64,000 nt of DNA from Nitrososphaerota archaeon (GCA_029785195.1 JAFMAD010000005.1:1-64000), one strand, 5' to 3'; counted from the first letter of the stretch, positions 32,536 to 42,115 are shown. The notes: generated by a model from the letters alone, not told the origin. Translations and numbers: made by a program.

Positions 32536-33567
32536 TCAGCCGAACCACTTCTCTAGGGTCTCCGTCTTGGAGGAGTCGACACTCGAAGACTGCACCCGCG
32601 CTATGGCGGCGTCGACCCTGTCTCGGGAGAAGGAGTGCTCCCCGACCAGAAAGGACACAACCCTTTCCTTGTCGAGAGGCTTCCACTCGGGGCGCACCCC
32701 CTTGATTGAGGGAGGGTCGAGGTAAAGCTTCCGAATCTCCTGGTAGTTGACCTCCTGCAGGGGGCCTGCGAGCTCCTTGATTTCCTCCAGCCTGCCATAC
32801 TTCCCAAGGTACCTGAGAGCCGTGGCCGGCCCTACCCCCGCGAACCCGTCAGGATTGAAGTCGGTCCCGAGCAGGATCGCGAAGTCGACCAGTTGCTCTC
32901 TGGACAGCCCTGTGGCGGTCAGCGCATCCTTGAGGGTTATCCGCTCCGGGACCACGTTGATCACGATTCCCTTGCTCGGGAGCCTTCGCTTGCCCGATAC
33001 TGTGACGTTGCGCACAAGGACGGGCGCCCCGAATACGATGGAGTCGTGGTCCTGGGATGCCACGGCGTTCACTGTCCCCTCGATCGCCATGACCGACGCT
33101 TGGGCCTCGCCTTCGGATGGGGCATCCACCCATGGTATCCCCATCGCGTCCAGGAGCTCCTTCGCGTCGGCGACCATCTCCCTCCTGAGGACCGTGGAGG
33201 CCTCCGCATATTTCCTCGCCTCAGTCATCTCACCCGCTTGGAGGGCGCGGAGGTACTGGTCCTTGGCTTCCCTCCGCTGCTCAGAACGCCTCCTGATCTC
33301 CTCCATCTTGAGTTCGGGGGGGCGGCCGTCGAACACATAGACAAGCCTCATGCCAAGTTCCAGCAGGTTGACGTTCCTGTAGAAGAGCCCAGAGATGTGG
33401 GAAGTGACCCGTCCCTGCTTGTCCTTGAGGTGGCCGCCGTCCATCCCGCGGATGATGGCAAGGAACTGGTAGAGGGTGTTGTACCCGTCGACGGCGAGCT
33501 TCCACCCGGCGATGTCCTCGAGCTGGATCTTCTCTCTCGGTACGGCGTCGCCGAAGTCTACGCCCAT
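32536..33567 (-). CDS. fen: Flap endonuclease FEN1
   Basis: 343 aa 5' flap nuclease of replication and repair. The N-terminus MGVDFGDAVPREKIQLED at ATG 33567 is the natural start (Gly2 packs at the active site) and lies 27 nt after a TATA box (33592-33600). Metal ligands: D in AVDGYNTLYQF, D in VYVFDGRPP, E pair in APSEGEAQASVMA, DHDSIVFG and LLGTDFNPDGFAGVG. The C-terminal TETLEKWFG is a PCNA-binding box. Confidence 0.96.
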   Translation of the reverse strand: MGVDFGDAVPREKIQLEDIAGWKLAVDGYNTLYQFLAIIRGMDGGHLKDKQGRVTSHISGLFYRNVNLLELGMRLVYVFDGRPPELKMEEIRRRSEQRREAKDQYLRALQAGEMTEARKYAEASTVLRREMVADAKELLDAMGIPWVDAPSEGEAQASVMAIEGTVNAVASQDHDSIVFGAPVLVRNVTVSGKRRLPSKGIVINVVPERITLKDALTATGLSREQLVDFAILLGTDFNPDGFAGVGPATALRYLGKYGRLEEIKELAGPLQEVNYQEIRKLYLDPPSIKGVRPEWKPLDKERVVSFLVGEHSFSRDRVDAAIARVQSSSVDSSKTETLEKWFG

Positions 33568-33606
33568 TAGTGGATGAACCCACACCCGCCCGATTTATCG
33601 GTTCGG

Positions 33607-33855
33607 TTACTCTCTTATCCGTGGCATGCGCAGGTCTTCGGCGGGCTTGTCCTGAAACTCCACCCGCCGTTTGTCCTTGGAGACCCACCTTATGCTGATC
33701 AGGCCCAGGATTTCGAGTTGCATCAGCGTCTTGTCAAGCTCGTCTGGGGAGCACCTGCTACCGTTCTTGTTCAGAGCATCCAGGATGTCTTCGTCCGTAG
33801 TGCTCTTCTTCTCCTTTATCCATTCGTATGCTGTGTATCTAAGAGGGAATCTCAT
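33607..33855 (-). CDS. Small winged-helix-like protein
   Basis: 82 aa. Helical core TTDEDILDALNKNGS then DELDKTLMQLEILGLISIRW followed by a beta wing, the shape of a winged helix DNA- or protein-binding domain. It has basic ends. Specific family not recognised. Monocistronic between FEN1 and aEF-1-beta on the minus strand. Confidence 0.72.
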   Translation of the reverse strand: MRFPLRYTAYEWIKEKKSTTDEDILDALNKNGSRCSPDELDKTLMQLEILGLISIRWVSKDKRRVEFQDKPAEDLRMPRIRE

Positions 33856-33939
33856 CAGTCCATCACCGTGCGGGAGAACGGCTGACGCAGGGGGGACCCC
33901 GAGGTATAAAAGGTATCAGACGACGCAGCTCTGTGGCTG

Positions 33940-34227
33940 CTACTGCGGCGGGAGCTTGCTGGACATCCTGCTTACCCCGGTGACTTCGCACTGGCTGACA
34001 AGCGGGGATTTGGACACGGCCTCCTCGATTCTATCGACCGCGCCTTCCTCCTCGGGGACGACCAGATCGAGGATCACGGCTGAGAGGCCGAAAGCGATCG
34101 GCTCTACTTTGTGCGCCCTGATCTGCGCTGCCGCCGGGAGCAGCCCGGCCACCGAGTCAACCAGTTTCTGATGGTCTGTCGTTGTATCAGGAGGGAGGAG
34201 TTTGAGCCTGATAACGTAAGAGCCCAA
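33940..34227 (-). CDS. ef1b: Elongation factor 1-beta (aEF-1B)
   Basis: 95 aa nucleotide-exchange factor for aEF-1A. The family pattern includes MGSYVIRLKLLPPDT, KVEPIAFGLSAVILDLVVPE, then EEEGAVDRIEEAVSKSPLV. The 10-nt spacing after the zinc-ribbon gene is the usual archaeal pairing. Confidence 0.95.
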   Translation of the reverse strand: MGSYVIRLKLLPPDTTTDHQKLVDSVAGLLPAAAQIRAHKVEPIAFGLSAVILDLVVPEEEGAVDRIEEAVSKSPLVSQCEVTGVSRMSSKLPPQ

Positions 34228-34237
34228 AGCGTCTTCC

Positions 34238-34420
34238 CTATGGCCCTTCGAAGCCGCAGTTGAGGCACTTGTACCTCCTTGAGAACTTCCTGCATTTCTC
34301 AGACCTCCATATCACAGTCTCATGGCAGTTCGGGCAGCTGAAGTGGACTGCCCTCTCGGCAGGCTTTATGGGCCTGTTACACGAGTTGCATAGAGGGAGA
34401 GTCACGACACCCTGCGACAT
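34238..34420 (-). CDS. Small zinc-finger protein upstream of aEF-1-beta
   Basis: 60 aa with four CxxC/CxxxC-type knuckles: CNSC, CPNC, a lone C in EKCRKF, and CLNCG. It resembles the archaeal HVO_2753-like zinc-ribbon family often found next to aEF-1-beta. ATG 34420. Probably RNA or ribosome related by context. Confidence 0.88.
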   Translation of the reverse strand: MSQGVVTLPLCNSCNRPIKPAERAVHFSCPNCHETVIWRSEKCRKFSRRYKCLNCGFEGP

Positions 34421-34475
34421 TTCTCGGGAGCCCTTTCTGGCCCGACAGATATAGGTTGCTGCGCGTGGACCGGCT

Positions 34476-35624
34476 TCACCGCTCTAACAGAAGAGAACGC
34501 ACCTCTGCGGAAGCCACCAACCCTGCAATCCTCAGGAGCCCAGGTACCCCCAGAGCGCCCAGGAGGGCTGTTGCGTGGAAGTCGAAGTCCATCTTAGAGA
34601 GCTTCTGGGCCAGCTTGGAGGCGGCTAGGACCGAGAAGACGCCCTCGAGATCCTGGTTCGACAATTTCTCGAATACCCCCCTCAGCCTCAGCATGGCCTT
34701 CATCTCCTTCATGAAGTCTCCTTCCCACTCCATCTGGTAGCCGGCTGGCAAGGACGTCCGACCCTTGTGTATGCTGGAGGAGACCCACTTGGCAGCTGCC
34801 GCAGCCCCGGCGATGGATGTCATTATCCCACCTGCGGTGGTGGGCTTGACCTGCCCGGCGGACTCACCTACGTATATCCGCCTCCCTCTGACGAATTTCT
34901 GAGCCGGTCCGCCGATGTATATCGGCGCAGCCACCTTCCTGAGCACCGTCGTGCTGCGACCCTCGAGGAACCCGTCCAGCGCCCTGAAGGGGCTCACGCC
35001 CCGCCCAGCTGCGCCGACCTTGGCCTTGTGCTCCCCGAAAGGGATGACCCATGCGAAGAACCCTGGATACTTCCTCACGTCCAGGAAGACCTCGACCACG
35101 TGCTCCCTTATCCACTCCCCCTCGACCTCGTATTTCGCCGCTGGCAGGATGCCATGCTTCGGGCTAGAAGCTGGCCCTGTGGCGTCGACGAGGAACTTCG
35201 CCTGGACTTCTTCGTCCCCCGCCTTCACAGTGACGGAGTCGCCTGTCTCAGTTACTTCTCCCACCCTACGCCCGGTCATGATTGACGCCCCCGCAGCCTC
35301 TGCGGCGGCCGCGATCTGCTTGTCGTAGGCGCTCCTGTCGAGCACGACGACGTCCAGCCCATCGGCGTTGACTGTGAAGCGCTTCCCCGATGGAGAGTGC
35401 AAGACCGCAGAGTCGATCCGGTCTTGGACCACCCCCGCTCCAGGAGGGTACCCGTACCTCCTGAGGCCCCTCAGGCTCACGAGGCCGTCGCACTTCTCGG
35501 GCTCGCCCACTTCGGGGTGCTCCTCGGCCACCAGGACGCTGAGCCCCAGCTTCGCAGCCTCTGAAGCAAAGGTCAGGCCCGCGATGCTCCCGCCGGCCAC
35601 AACGACGTCGCAGGTTCGGGACAA
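34476..35624 (-). CDS. Geranylgeranyl reductase (archaeal lipid saturation)
   Basis: 382 aa FAD enzyme that hydrogenates the prenyl chains of archaeal lipids. FAD motif [20 protein letters not shown] is at the N-terminus, [19 protein letters not shown] carries the conserved Cys region, and [20 protein letters not shown] matches the P-x2-Y-x-W-x-F-P lipid-site motif. [15 protein letters not shown] closes the FAD fold. TTG 35624 follows a TATA-like box at 35643-35650. Confidence 0.93.
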   Translation of the reverse strand: MSRTCDVVVAGGSIAGLTFASEAAKLGLSVLVAEEHPEVGEPEKCDGLVSLRGLRRYGYPPGAGVVQDRIDSAVLHSPSGKRFTVNADGLDVVVLDRSAYDKQIAAAAEAAGASIMTGRRVGEVTETGDSVTVKAGDEEVQAKFLVDATGPASSPKHGILPAAKYEVEGEWIREHVVEVFLDVRKYPGFFAWVIPFGEHKAKVGAAGRGVSPFRALDGFLEGRSTTVLRKVAAPIYIGGPAQKFVRGRRIYVGESAGQVKPTTAGGIMTSIAGAAAAAKWVSSSIHKGRTSLPAGYQMEWEGDFMKEMKAMLRLRGVFEKLSNQDLEGVFSVLAASKLAQKLSKMDFDFHATALLGALGVPGLLRIAGLVASAEVRSLLLER

Positions 35625-35654
35625 GGGCCAGGACTCTGTAAAGGCTTAATCGGA

Positions 35655-35666
35655 CTTGTAATAACC
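35655..35666 (+). promoter_or_regulatory. Promoter of pth2, back to back with the geranylgeranyl reductase promoter
   Basis: CTTGTAATAACC is about 25 nt before ATG 35685. The opposite-strand box ATTAAGCC (35650-35643) starts just 5 bp away, so the two promoters compete or are co-controlled. Confidence 0.5.
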
Positions 35667-35684
35667 GTTGGCAAACCACCGGGC

Positions 35685-36032
35685 ATGAAACAGGCCATCG
35701 TCGTCCGAACTGATCTCGGGATGGGCAAAGGGAAGGTCGCCGCCCAGGCCGCACACGCGTCGCTCTCCGCCGCCGAAGCGGCGCAGCAGAAGAGGCCCGG
35801 ATGGTACGGAGGGTGGAAGGACGGGGGTCAGGCCAAGATCGTCTTGAAGGTAGACTCTGAAGAGGCCCTGCGAGAACTCTTCCGCAAGGCGAAGAGCGCG
35901 GGACTCCCCGCCGCACTGGTGGAAGACAGGGGGCTCACCCAGGTGGAGCCTGGGACGACCACCTGCCTGGCGGTAGGCCCCGCCCCCGAGGCCGAGGTCG
36001 ACGCGATCACCGGGAAGCTCAAACTCCTCTAA
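35685..36032 (+). CDS. pth2: Peptidyl-tRNA hydrolase, archaeal/eukaryotic type
   Basis: 115 aa. Recycles peptidyl-tRNA. Pth2 signature: [20 protein letters not shown], then [15 protein letters not shown] and [25 protein letters not shown]. Full length, leaderless ATG. Confidence 0.96.
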   Translation: MKQAIVVRTDLGMGKGKVAAQAAHASLSAAEAAQQKRPGWYGGWKDGGQAKIVLKVDSEEALRELFRKAKSAGLPAALVEDRGLTQVEPGTTTCLAVGPAPEAEVDAITGKLKLL

Positions 36033-36183
36033 TACCGCTAGATAAAGCAGACTTCTGACCCCTTTGAGTAATCAGGTGTCAAAACTTGCGAGAAGTGGCA
36101 GACATCGGAGAACCTGTCGGATAAACTTGACTGATGTTCACACCTGGGCGGGCAGGCTGAGACGCGCTCCCGTCCAGGCATAG

Positions 36184-36684
36184 AAGTACAGGAACGGGTT
36201 CGGGCCCGACGGGACCCGCTTCTGGATTGCCCAGCAGATTACCGAAAAGAAGTGGTATTCGGACGTGAGGCCGATGTTCAGGGACGCCGAGCAGAAGGCA
36301 GGGAAGAGGCCGAAAATCCTCATCAGCGACGGGGCCCACAACTTCGAGACGGCCACCCGCAAGGAGTGGTTCTCGCTCCGAAGGGAGCGGAACGTCGTCC
36401 ACGTCCGAGACATCAGGCTCGGCGGCGAAGTCCACAACAACAAGATGGAGCGCATGAACGGAGAGGTCAGGGACAGAGAAAAGACTATGCGGGGGCTGAA
36501 GCGGGAGGATACTCCGATACTGAAGGGCCACCAGCTATTCCACAACTACATCAGGCCGCACGAGGGACTTGGAGGGAGAACCCCTTCAGAGATGGCGGGA
36601 ATCAGGGTCGAGGGGGAGAACAAGTGGGTAACTCTAATACAGAATGCAAGGAAGGCAGAGTCAGCACGTCAAGATGAGCGATGA
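36184..36684 (+). pseudogene. DDE transposase remnant (IS6-like), 5' truncated
   Basis: C-terminal part of an IS6/IS240-type transposase: FWIAQQITEKKWYSD, ILISDGAHNFETA (second Asp), NNKMERMNGEVRDREKTM (catalytic Glu) and HQLFHNYIRPHEGLGG. The N-terminal helix-turn-helix and first Asp are absent. A TAG sits at 36181-36183 and nothing transposase-like precedes it. I could not find terminal inverted repeats at either side. Confidence 0.85.
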
Positions 36685-37063
36685 GGAGAAGACCACTAAA
36701 GAACGCATCTACACTTGGTGGCACAGGTTAAAGCGTAGGATAAGCCCGTCCAAGGACTACTTGGAGGCCTACGTTGACAAGCAAATCAAGCTCATCTCTG
36801 AGGCGGAAGACTATCAAGAGTGGATGATGCGCGGCACTTGGGAAGAAATGGACAAGAAGAGAGATGAAGAAGAAGACCCTGAAAAGAGGCTCTTCGAAGC
36901 GAATACAGATGCACTCTTGGAGGCCGTGCAAAAACGTTCTATTGTCCTCCTCTACAAGTCGAGCAAGCGTCTTGAAAGACTAACCCAAAGGTTGTTCTTG
37001 GTGACGATTCTTCTTCTCTTGATTACAATTCTCGCGATTATATTTGCTGGGAAGGTGGTTTGA
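36674..37063 (+). CDS. C-terminally membrane-anchored coiled-coil protein, likely acquired
   Basis: 129 aa from ATG 36674 (MSDEEKTTKERIYTWWHRL). Highly charged helical body, then one strong membrane segment (about 104-124, LFLVTILLLLITILAIIFAG) at the C-terminus: a tail-anchored topology. The DNA is visibly less GC-rich than the neighbours and codons end more often in A/T. It overlaps the transposase remnant by 11 nt. Family unknown. Confidence 0.65.
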   Translation: MSDEEKTTKERIYTWWHRLKRRISPSKDYLEAYVDKQIKLISEAEDYQEWMMRGTWEEMDKKRDEEEDPEKRLFEANTDALLEAVQKRSIVLLYKSSKRLERLTQRLFLVTILLLLITILAIIFAGKVV

Positions 37064-37192
37064 CTTCTCATGCCGTGGCCCAGCAACCGACGCTTAACAC
37101 CGAGACGATTCCGAGCCAGCTACCGATAACTTAACAGAGCCATGGTGACTTAAACCAATATCTGCTCGTTCTCCCGCCCACATACTCCTTTG

Positions 37193-38434
37193 ATGCAACC
37201 CACAGAAGCCGAAAGGGAGGCAGGGATCCTGTGCTATGCGACTGCGGGTCCCAGTTGTGCGGGGAGGGTCAAGAGCGCCCCGGATGACTTCCACGTCGAG
37301 GAGGTGATCGACACGTCCAGGATGACGGCCGAGTGGGCGGATGGGAGGTATCCCCTGTACAGGGTACAGAAGGAGTCCATCGACACCATGCACATGGCCT
37401 CAGAGCTCGCCGCCGCCCTGAAGAGCAGGGTGAGCTACGCCGGGATGAAAGACAGCAGAGCCGTCGCGGTCCAGTACGCCACCCCCACCAGCATGAGGTC
37501 TGAGCGCCCGGCGCTGGTGAACGGAGGCAGGTTCACGGCGACCCGCATCGGGTTCCTCCCCCGGCCCCTTTCGCGCTCTTCGGTTCTGGCGAACAAGTTC
37601 GAGGTCACTGTCAGGGGGTGCTGCCCTGAGGTCGGAGCCAGGACTTCAGAAGCCTTCGAGCTCGCTGCGGCTGGAAAGGTCCCAAACTACTTCGGGCTCC
37701 AGAGGTTCGGGGCGTCAGGCCGTGGGACCCACGAAGTGGGGAGGGCCCTGGTCAAGGGCAAGTTCGAGCAGGCGGTAGGCATCCTGCTGGCTGTGAGCCC
37801 CGAAGCCAGGGAAGCGGCCGCGGCGGGGAGATACAGGGAGCTGTCGGACCTTCTCCCCCAGGGGAATGACGTGGAGAGGAGAGTAGCCAAGGCGCTCGCG
37901 ACGAGGCCCGGAGAGTGGGTCGGGGCGCTGCGGGCGGTACCGGTCAGGCTTAGGCGCCTCTACGTCCAAGCGTATCAGTCGTTCATATTCAACAAGACTC
38001 TCAGCTCAGCGCTTGAAAGAGGAGAGGATATCTCGAAGTACGCCGCGGGGGACAACTGGGGGGAACGTGGCCCCGACGGGCTGACGGTCTACGGCGTGAG
38101 GGGGGTGAAGGAGGCGCCGACAGAGGGGGCGGTCCCTTTGGTCCAGCTGGTGGGCTACGCCTACAGGGACTATGGCTCCAGGTTCGATTTTTGTGTCCGC
38201 GATACACTCGCGTCAGAGGGTGTCGAGCCCCGTTCGTTCTATGTCAAAGAGATGCAAGAAGTGTCATCAGAGGGCGGGTTCAGACGCCCCCATCTGGCCA
38301 TGAAAGACGGAACATTCGTCGTCCAGGGGGACACTGCAATTCTCCTTTTCACTCTTGCCAGAGGGCAGTACGCCACCATTTTGCTCCGTGAAGTCCTGAA
38401 ACCCGACGACCCCATAGCATCAGGATTGGCCTGA
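37193..38434 (+). CDS. truD: tRNA pseudouridine(13) synthase TruD
   Basis: 413 aa. Catalytic Asp lies in SYAGMKDSRAVAVQYA. Other landmarks are VKSAPDDFHVEEVID, NYFGLQRFGASGRGTHEVGR and QAYQSFIFNKTLS (TRUD insertion region). ATG 37193 preferred to TTG 37190. A TATA-like GACTTAAAC lies about 40 nt upstream. Length is normal for archaeal TruD. Confidence 0.95.
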   Translation: MQPTEAEREAGILCYATAGPSCAGRVKSAPDDFHVEEVIDTSRMTAEWADGRYPLYRVQKESIDTMHMASELAAALKSRVSYAGMKDSRAVAVQYATPTSMRSERPALVNGGRFTATRIGFLPRPLSRSSVLANKFEVTVRGCCPEVGARTSEAFELAAAGKVPNYFGLQRFGASGRGTHEVGRALVKGKFEQAVGILLAVSPEAREAAAAGRYRELSDLLPQGNDVERRVAKALATRPGEWVGALRAVPVRLRRLYVQAYQSFIFNKTLSSALERGEDISKYAAGDNWGERGPDGLTVYGVRGVKEAPTEGAVPLVQLVGYAYRDYGSRFDFCVRDTLASEGVEPRSFYVKEMQEVSSEGGFRRPHLAMKDGTFVVQGDTAILLFTLARGQYATILLREVLKPDDPIASGLA

Positions 38435-38480
38435 CCCACGAATGCTTATACATGGAGCCCGGAGGTCAGGGCCGAGTTCC

Positions 38481-39476
38481 ATGTCCGGCGACGTCTATGA
38501 CATCACGATTGTAGGCGCCGGGCCGAGCGGCCTGTTCGCGACGTTCTACGCTGGGCTCAGACAGATGAAGACGAAAGTAATCGACGCCTTGGAAGAGCCC
38601 GGAGGGCAGGTCGCGGTGCTCTATCCTGAGAAGTACATCTTCGACGTCCCCGGATACTCCAAGATACTGGCGAAGGACCTGGTCAAGTGCCTGGTCGAAC
38701 AGGCGTTCCAATATGGGGCTACTGTGGCCCTCGGTGAGAGGGTGACATCACTCCACAGGGACGGCGGCGTCTTCGAGCTCGAGACCAACAAGGGGACCAA
38801 GCACTACTCGAAAGCTGTTCTCATAGCCGCAGGGGTTGGGGCCTTCTCACCGAACAGGCTGGAAGCTCGCGGTGCGGCGGACTATGAAGGGAAGGGGGTG
38901 TACTACTTCGTCAAGGACAAGAGCGCCTTCCGAGACAAGAGACTGCTCATCGTGGGTGGGGGGGACTCGGCTGTTGACTGGGCGCTGAACATGAAGGACA
39001 CGGCGAAGAAGATCACGCTGGTGCACAGGAGGGACGTCTTCAGGGCGCACGAGGGGAGCGTCGCAGAGCTGATGAAGTCGGACGTAGACCTCAAACTGTT
39101 CTATGAGGTCAGTCAGGTGAAAGGGGACGGGTCGAATGTGACCCAGGCGGTCGTGTTCGATAACAGGTCGAAGGCCGAGACGGTGCTGGACATCGACGCC
39201 ATACTCGTCAACATAGGGTTCAGGGCTGACCTCGGTCCGATAAAGGACTGGGGGCTACAGATCGACGGCAGGGAGATTAGGACTAACGGGAAGATGGAGA
39301 CCAACATCCCCGGGGTCTATGTGGCTGGAGACGTCGCCGGCCCCCAGGACGGGATAAAACTGAACCTGATTGCGACGGGTTACGCGCAGGCAGCCGTGGC
39401 GGTGAACGTCGCCAAAGCCTATGTCGATCCAGGGTCTAAGGTGTTCCCCGGTCACAGCAGCGAGATGAAAAGGTAA
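38481..39476 (+). CDS. Ferredoxin-NADP+ reductase-like flavoprotein (thioredoxin-reductase fold)
   Basis: 331 aa. FAD motif IVGAGPSGLFATFYAG and NADPH motif LIVGGGDSAVDWAL with HRRDVFRAHEG. C-terminal FAD site YVAGDVAGPQDGIKLNLIA. The redox CxxC of thioredoxin reductase is missing, which is typical of the YumC-type FNR family. ATG 38481 lies near 5 nt after the start predicted from a TATA box GCTTATAC; earlier frame starts overlap that box. It may reduce ferredoxin or draw NADPH from it. Confidence 0.9.
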   Translation: MSGDVYDITIVGAGPSGLFATFYAGLRQMKTKVIDALEEPGGQVAVLYPEKYIFDVPGYSKILAKDLVKCLVEQAFQYGATVALGERVTSLHRDGGVFELETNKGTKHYSKAVLIAAGVGAFSPNRLEARGAADYEGKGVYYFVKDKSAFRDKRLLIVGGGDSAVDWALNMKDTAKKITLVHRRDVFRAHEGSVAELMKSDVDLKLFYEVSQVKGDGSNVTQAVVFDNRSKAETVLDIDAILVNIGFRADLGPIKDWGLQIDGREIRTNGKMETNIPGVYVAGDVAGPQDGIKLNLIATGYAQAAVAVNVAKAYVDPGSKVFPGHSSEMKR

Positions 39477-39478
39477 GC

Positions 39479-39940
39479 TCAGACCGTTATCCCGAGCGCC
39501 CGTCTGTAGTCGTAGTCCCGTCTGATCGCAGGATTCAGCGGATCCACGAGGATGCACTCATACCAGGCGTGCATTCCATCCTCCCAGACAGGATAGGACC
39601 CGAGGACCTTCATGTTGGGATGCCTCTCCTGAACCCTCCTCTCAGCGACCTGTTTAGAGGACACGGCAGACTTTATCTTGACAACCCCCATGTGCTTCGG
39701 CCTCCTCCCAGAAGTAGGCCGCTGCTTCCGCATCCCGCCGCGTGAAACGCGCATCCTGACCACTATGACCCCCTCCTTCGCCTTGTAGCCGAGGGCCCTG
39801 GCCCTGTCCAGCCGCCAGGGGCGGTCCACCCTGACAGCAGCAGGCTGCTTCCTGAGCTCGACGGCCCTGGTCTTCATGTCCCCTCCCTTTTCGTGGAAAA
39901 TCTGCTGCCAGGTCTTGGAGATCTGGCTGTACATGGGCAT
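39479..39940 (-). CDS. rpl15e: 50S ribosomal protein eL15
   Basis: 153 aa, somewhat shorter than typical (about 190). N-terminal YSQISKTWQQIFHEKGGDMK is divergent from the usual MY-x-Y; then VRVDRPWRLDRARALGYKAK and RVSRGGMRKQRPTSGRRPKH are clear eL15 hallmarks. ATG 39940, leaderless after TATA GTTTATTTG. Not part of the main ribosomal operon. Confidence 0.94.
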   Translation of the reverse strand: MPMYSQISKTWQQIFHEKGGDMKTRAVELRKQPAAVRVDRPWRLDRARALGYKAKEGVIVVRMRVSRGGMRKQRPTSGRRPKHMGVVKIKSAVSSKQVAERRVQERHPNMKVLGSYPVWEDGMHAWYECILVDPLNPAIRRDYDYRRALGITV

Positions 39941-39986
39941 TTGAACGCCTCGTTCCCGGTCGGCAAATAAACGTTCCCGGGGCGCC

Positions 39987-40898
39987 TCAGGGAGCTTTGA
40001 AGAAAGCCCTGACCTTCTCCCCGACTACTTCGATGGCGTTCGCCTGAGCCTCCTCGGTCTGCCCGCCGATGTGGGGGGTGAGGATGACGTTCGGAGCAGA
40101 GAGGATGGCCCCCGACGGAGGCTCCTTCTCGAAGACGTCCAAGGCTGCTCCGCCGATGCTCCTCGCCCTCAGGGCCGAAGCCAGAGCGTCTTCGTCCACC
40201 ACCCCCCCTCTCGACATGTTGACCAGCACGGACGTCTCCTTCATCGTGGCGATGCGCGGGGCGTCAACCATGTGCGCGGTGTCTGGGGCCATGGGGACGT
40301 GGAGAGTTATGTAGTCAGAGGACGCGAAGAGCTCGTCGAGCGGCACCATCCTTGCGCCCAGAGGGCGCGCGACGTCCGGAGGGACGGCGACGACGTCGTA
40401 GGCCAGTATGGTCATCCCCAGAGTCTTACCTATCTCGGCTATGCGCCGCCCGATCCTGCCAAACCCCACCACCCCTAGGACCTTCCCCCTCAGTTCCCTG
40501 CCGACCAGGGCGTTCTTCTCCCACTTGCCGGACCTAGTCCCCGTGTCCGCCTGTACCAACTTCCTGCTTAGGGCGAGCATCACCAAGACCACCTGTTCGG
40601 CGACTGCCTCCACCAAGGATTCGGGGCTGTTCGCCACGGCCACGCCTCTCTCCTTGGCGAACCCCACGTCAACGTTGTCCAGGCCAGTCCCAGGGCGGGC
40701 GACGAGTTTGAGCCGGTTCGCCTTCTCTAGGACCTCGCGGTCGACCTTCGTCCTGCTCCTCACGACAAGCACCTCGTAGTTGCCCGCGACCGAGAGCAGC
40801 TCCTCCCTGCTCAGGGTCGGCCTGTAATCCACCTCGAAGGACGGCCCAAGCGAGAGCCGCTTGATATCTATCTGATCGCAGACTAGCACCCTGACCAT
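39987..40898 (-). CDS. serA: D-3-phosphoglycerate dehydrogenase-like 2-hydroxyacid dehydrogenase
   Basis: 303 aa, no ACT domain. NAD motif VLGVVGFGRIGRRIAEIG. Catalytic Arg in VLVNMSRGGVVDEDAL, Glu in DVFEKEPP, His in LTPHIGGQTEEAQ. Substrate-side VARPGTGLDNVDV matches phosphoglycerate dehydrogenases. Probably first step of serine synthesis, possibly linked to the class V aminotransferase at 62.5 kb. ATG 40898 overlaps the upstream flavoprotein by 16 nt. Confidence 0.88.
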   Translation of the reverse strand: MVRVLVCDQIDIKRLSLGPSFEVDYRPTLSREELLSVAGNYEVLVVRSRTKVDREVLEKANRLKLVARPGTGLDNVDVGFAKERGVAVANSPESLVEAVAEQVVLVMLALSRKLVQADTGTRSGKWEKNALVGRELRGKVLGVVGFGRIGRRIAEIGKTLGMTILAYDVVAVPPDVARPLGARMVPLDELFASSDYITLHVPMAPDTAHMVDAPRIATMKETSVLVNMSRGGVVDEDALASALRARSIGGAALDVFEKEPPSGAILSAPNVILTPHIGGQTEEAQANAIEVVGEKVRAFFKAP

Positions 40899-42115
40899 GA
40901 CGCAAGCCCCAGCCTAGCGGTGTCTGACACCACAGATATATCGCTTGAACCAGGGTGCGCGTAAGCCAAGGACCTCAGCGTAGCTGAGCCTGAGGCTGAT
41001 GAGCCGAGGCCGCCCGTTGGGGAGTCTGCTGGTTCGATCACCTCCGCGCCGATCACCCTCCCGGTACCGCGCTCATAGACCAGGCTACAAGCTGAACAGC
41101 CGCTCCACCGCCGCCCTACCTCCCGGACGTCCATCCCCAATGACTCGCACGTCGGCGCGTCTGGGCCAGTCCTGGACCACCTCAGCCCAAGGACCGACAG
41201 AGACCAGGAACGGACCGAGCCGATGCTGATGTTCCCGCCCGCGGAGTTTGCGCCGGCAGTCCTCCCGGACAGCCTGGGCTCATCGACCAACGTAGCCCTA
41301 GGCGGGAGCGACCCGTCCAGCTCAGCGCATCCACCAGCCGCGAAGACCCCAGGCGCCCTCGCCCTCAGGTATCTGTCGACCAGGACCCCACCGCTACGGC
41401 CGGGCGGCGCGGCAAGGCGGATGGCGACAGGGACCCGCCGGGGGATGAACGCGAGGACATCGCAAGGGACCACGTCCCCTCTTGCTATCACGGCCTCCGT
41501 GCGGGCGAAGCCGACAACCCTGCTGACCGTCCCAGGACCGAGACATATCCCCCTCGCATGTGCCGCGTCAGAGACGACACCCAGCACCGGCGAGCTTGGA
41601 CCCCCCCGCTGCCAACACGACACCATCAGGGAAGGCCTCGCCCCTCTGGCAGAGAGCCGTTCGGCAACTTGCAGCCCTCTGGCGCCCTCGCCACAGATGA
41701 GTATCCGGTCAGCTGAGGCGCTGGCCGAACCGAATTCTTCGTACCGAGCAGCGGAGTCCAACACGAAGGAACCATGCTTGCGGATCCCTTGGGCTGTGGG
41801 CGGCTCGAAGGAGGAGCCAGCCGCGATGACCACGGAGTCGGCGCGGAAACGCGACCCGTTGGACGTGACCACCTCCCCCTTGCGGACCGCTACTACTTCG
41901 GTCCCAAAAATCGAGGCAGAGGGACGCGCCTGATGGAGAGGACTGGAGACTGTCCGGCTCTGGCCCTCGAGACCCATCAGGTCTGGCCATGACGTCCATG
42001 GCGGTTCTGGTTCGTCCAGGCGGTCGATCACCGTAGCGTCGATCCCTTGCGTGGCGCACTCCTCGGCGGCCGCCGCCCCTGCGGTGCCGCCCCCCACTAC
42101 CAGGACCCTGGACAT
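40883..42115 (-). CDS. Pyridine nucleotide-disulfide oxidoreductase family flavoprotein
   Basis: 410 aa. FAD motif VLVVGGGTAGAAAAEECA, middle ATG-equivalent VVIAAGSSFEPP, NAD motif RILICGEGARGLQVAERL and second FAD motif GVFAAGGCAELDGS, then a dimerisation domain. The active-site CxxxxC of lipoamide dehydrogenases is absent, so it is closer to NADH oxidase/CoA-disulfide or ferredoxin reductase types; role unknown. Co-transcribed with serA. Confidence 0.8.
   Translation of the reverse strand: MSRVLVVGGGTAGAAAAEECATQGIDATVIDRLDEPEPPWTSWPDLMGLEGQSRTVSSPLHQARPSASIFGTEVVAVRKGEVVTSNGSRFRADSVVIAAGSSFEPPTAQGIRKHGSFVLDSAARYEEFGSASASADRILICGEGARGLQVAERLSARGARPSLMVSCWQRGGPSSPVLGVVSDAAHARGICLGPGTVSRVVGFARTEAVIARGDVVPCDVLAFIPRRVPVAIRLAAPPGRSGGVLVDRYLRARAPGVFAAGGCAELDGSLPPRATLVDEPRLSGRTAGANSAGGNISIGSVRSWSLSVLGLRWSRTGPDAPTCESLGMDVREVGRRWSGCSACSLVYERGTGRVIGAEVIEPADSPTGGLGSSASGSATLRSLAYAHPGSSDISVVSDTARLGLASWSGC

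Noticed and set aside
36060-37090. Complete insertion sequence
   Set aside because: No terminal inverted repeats or target duplication found, and the transposase lacks its N-terminal half.
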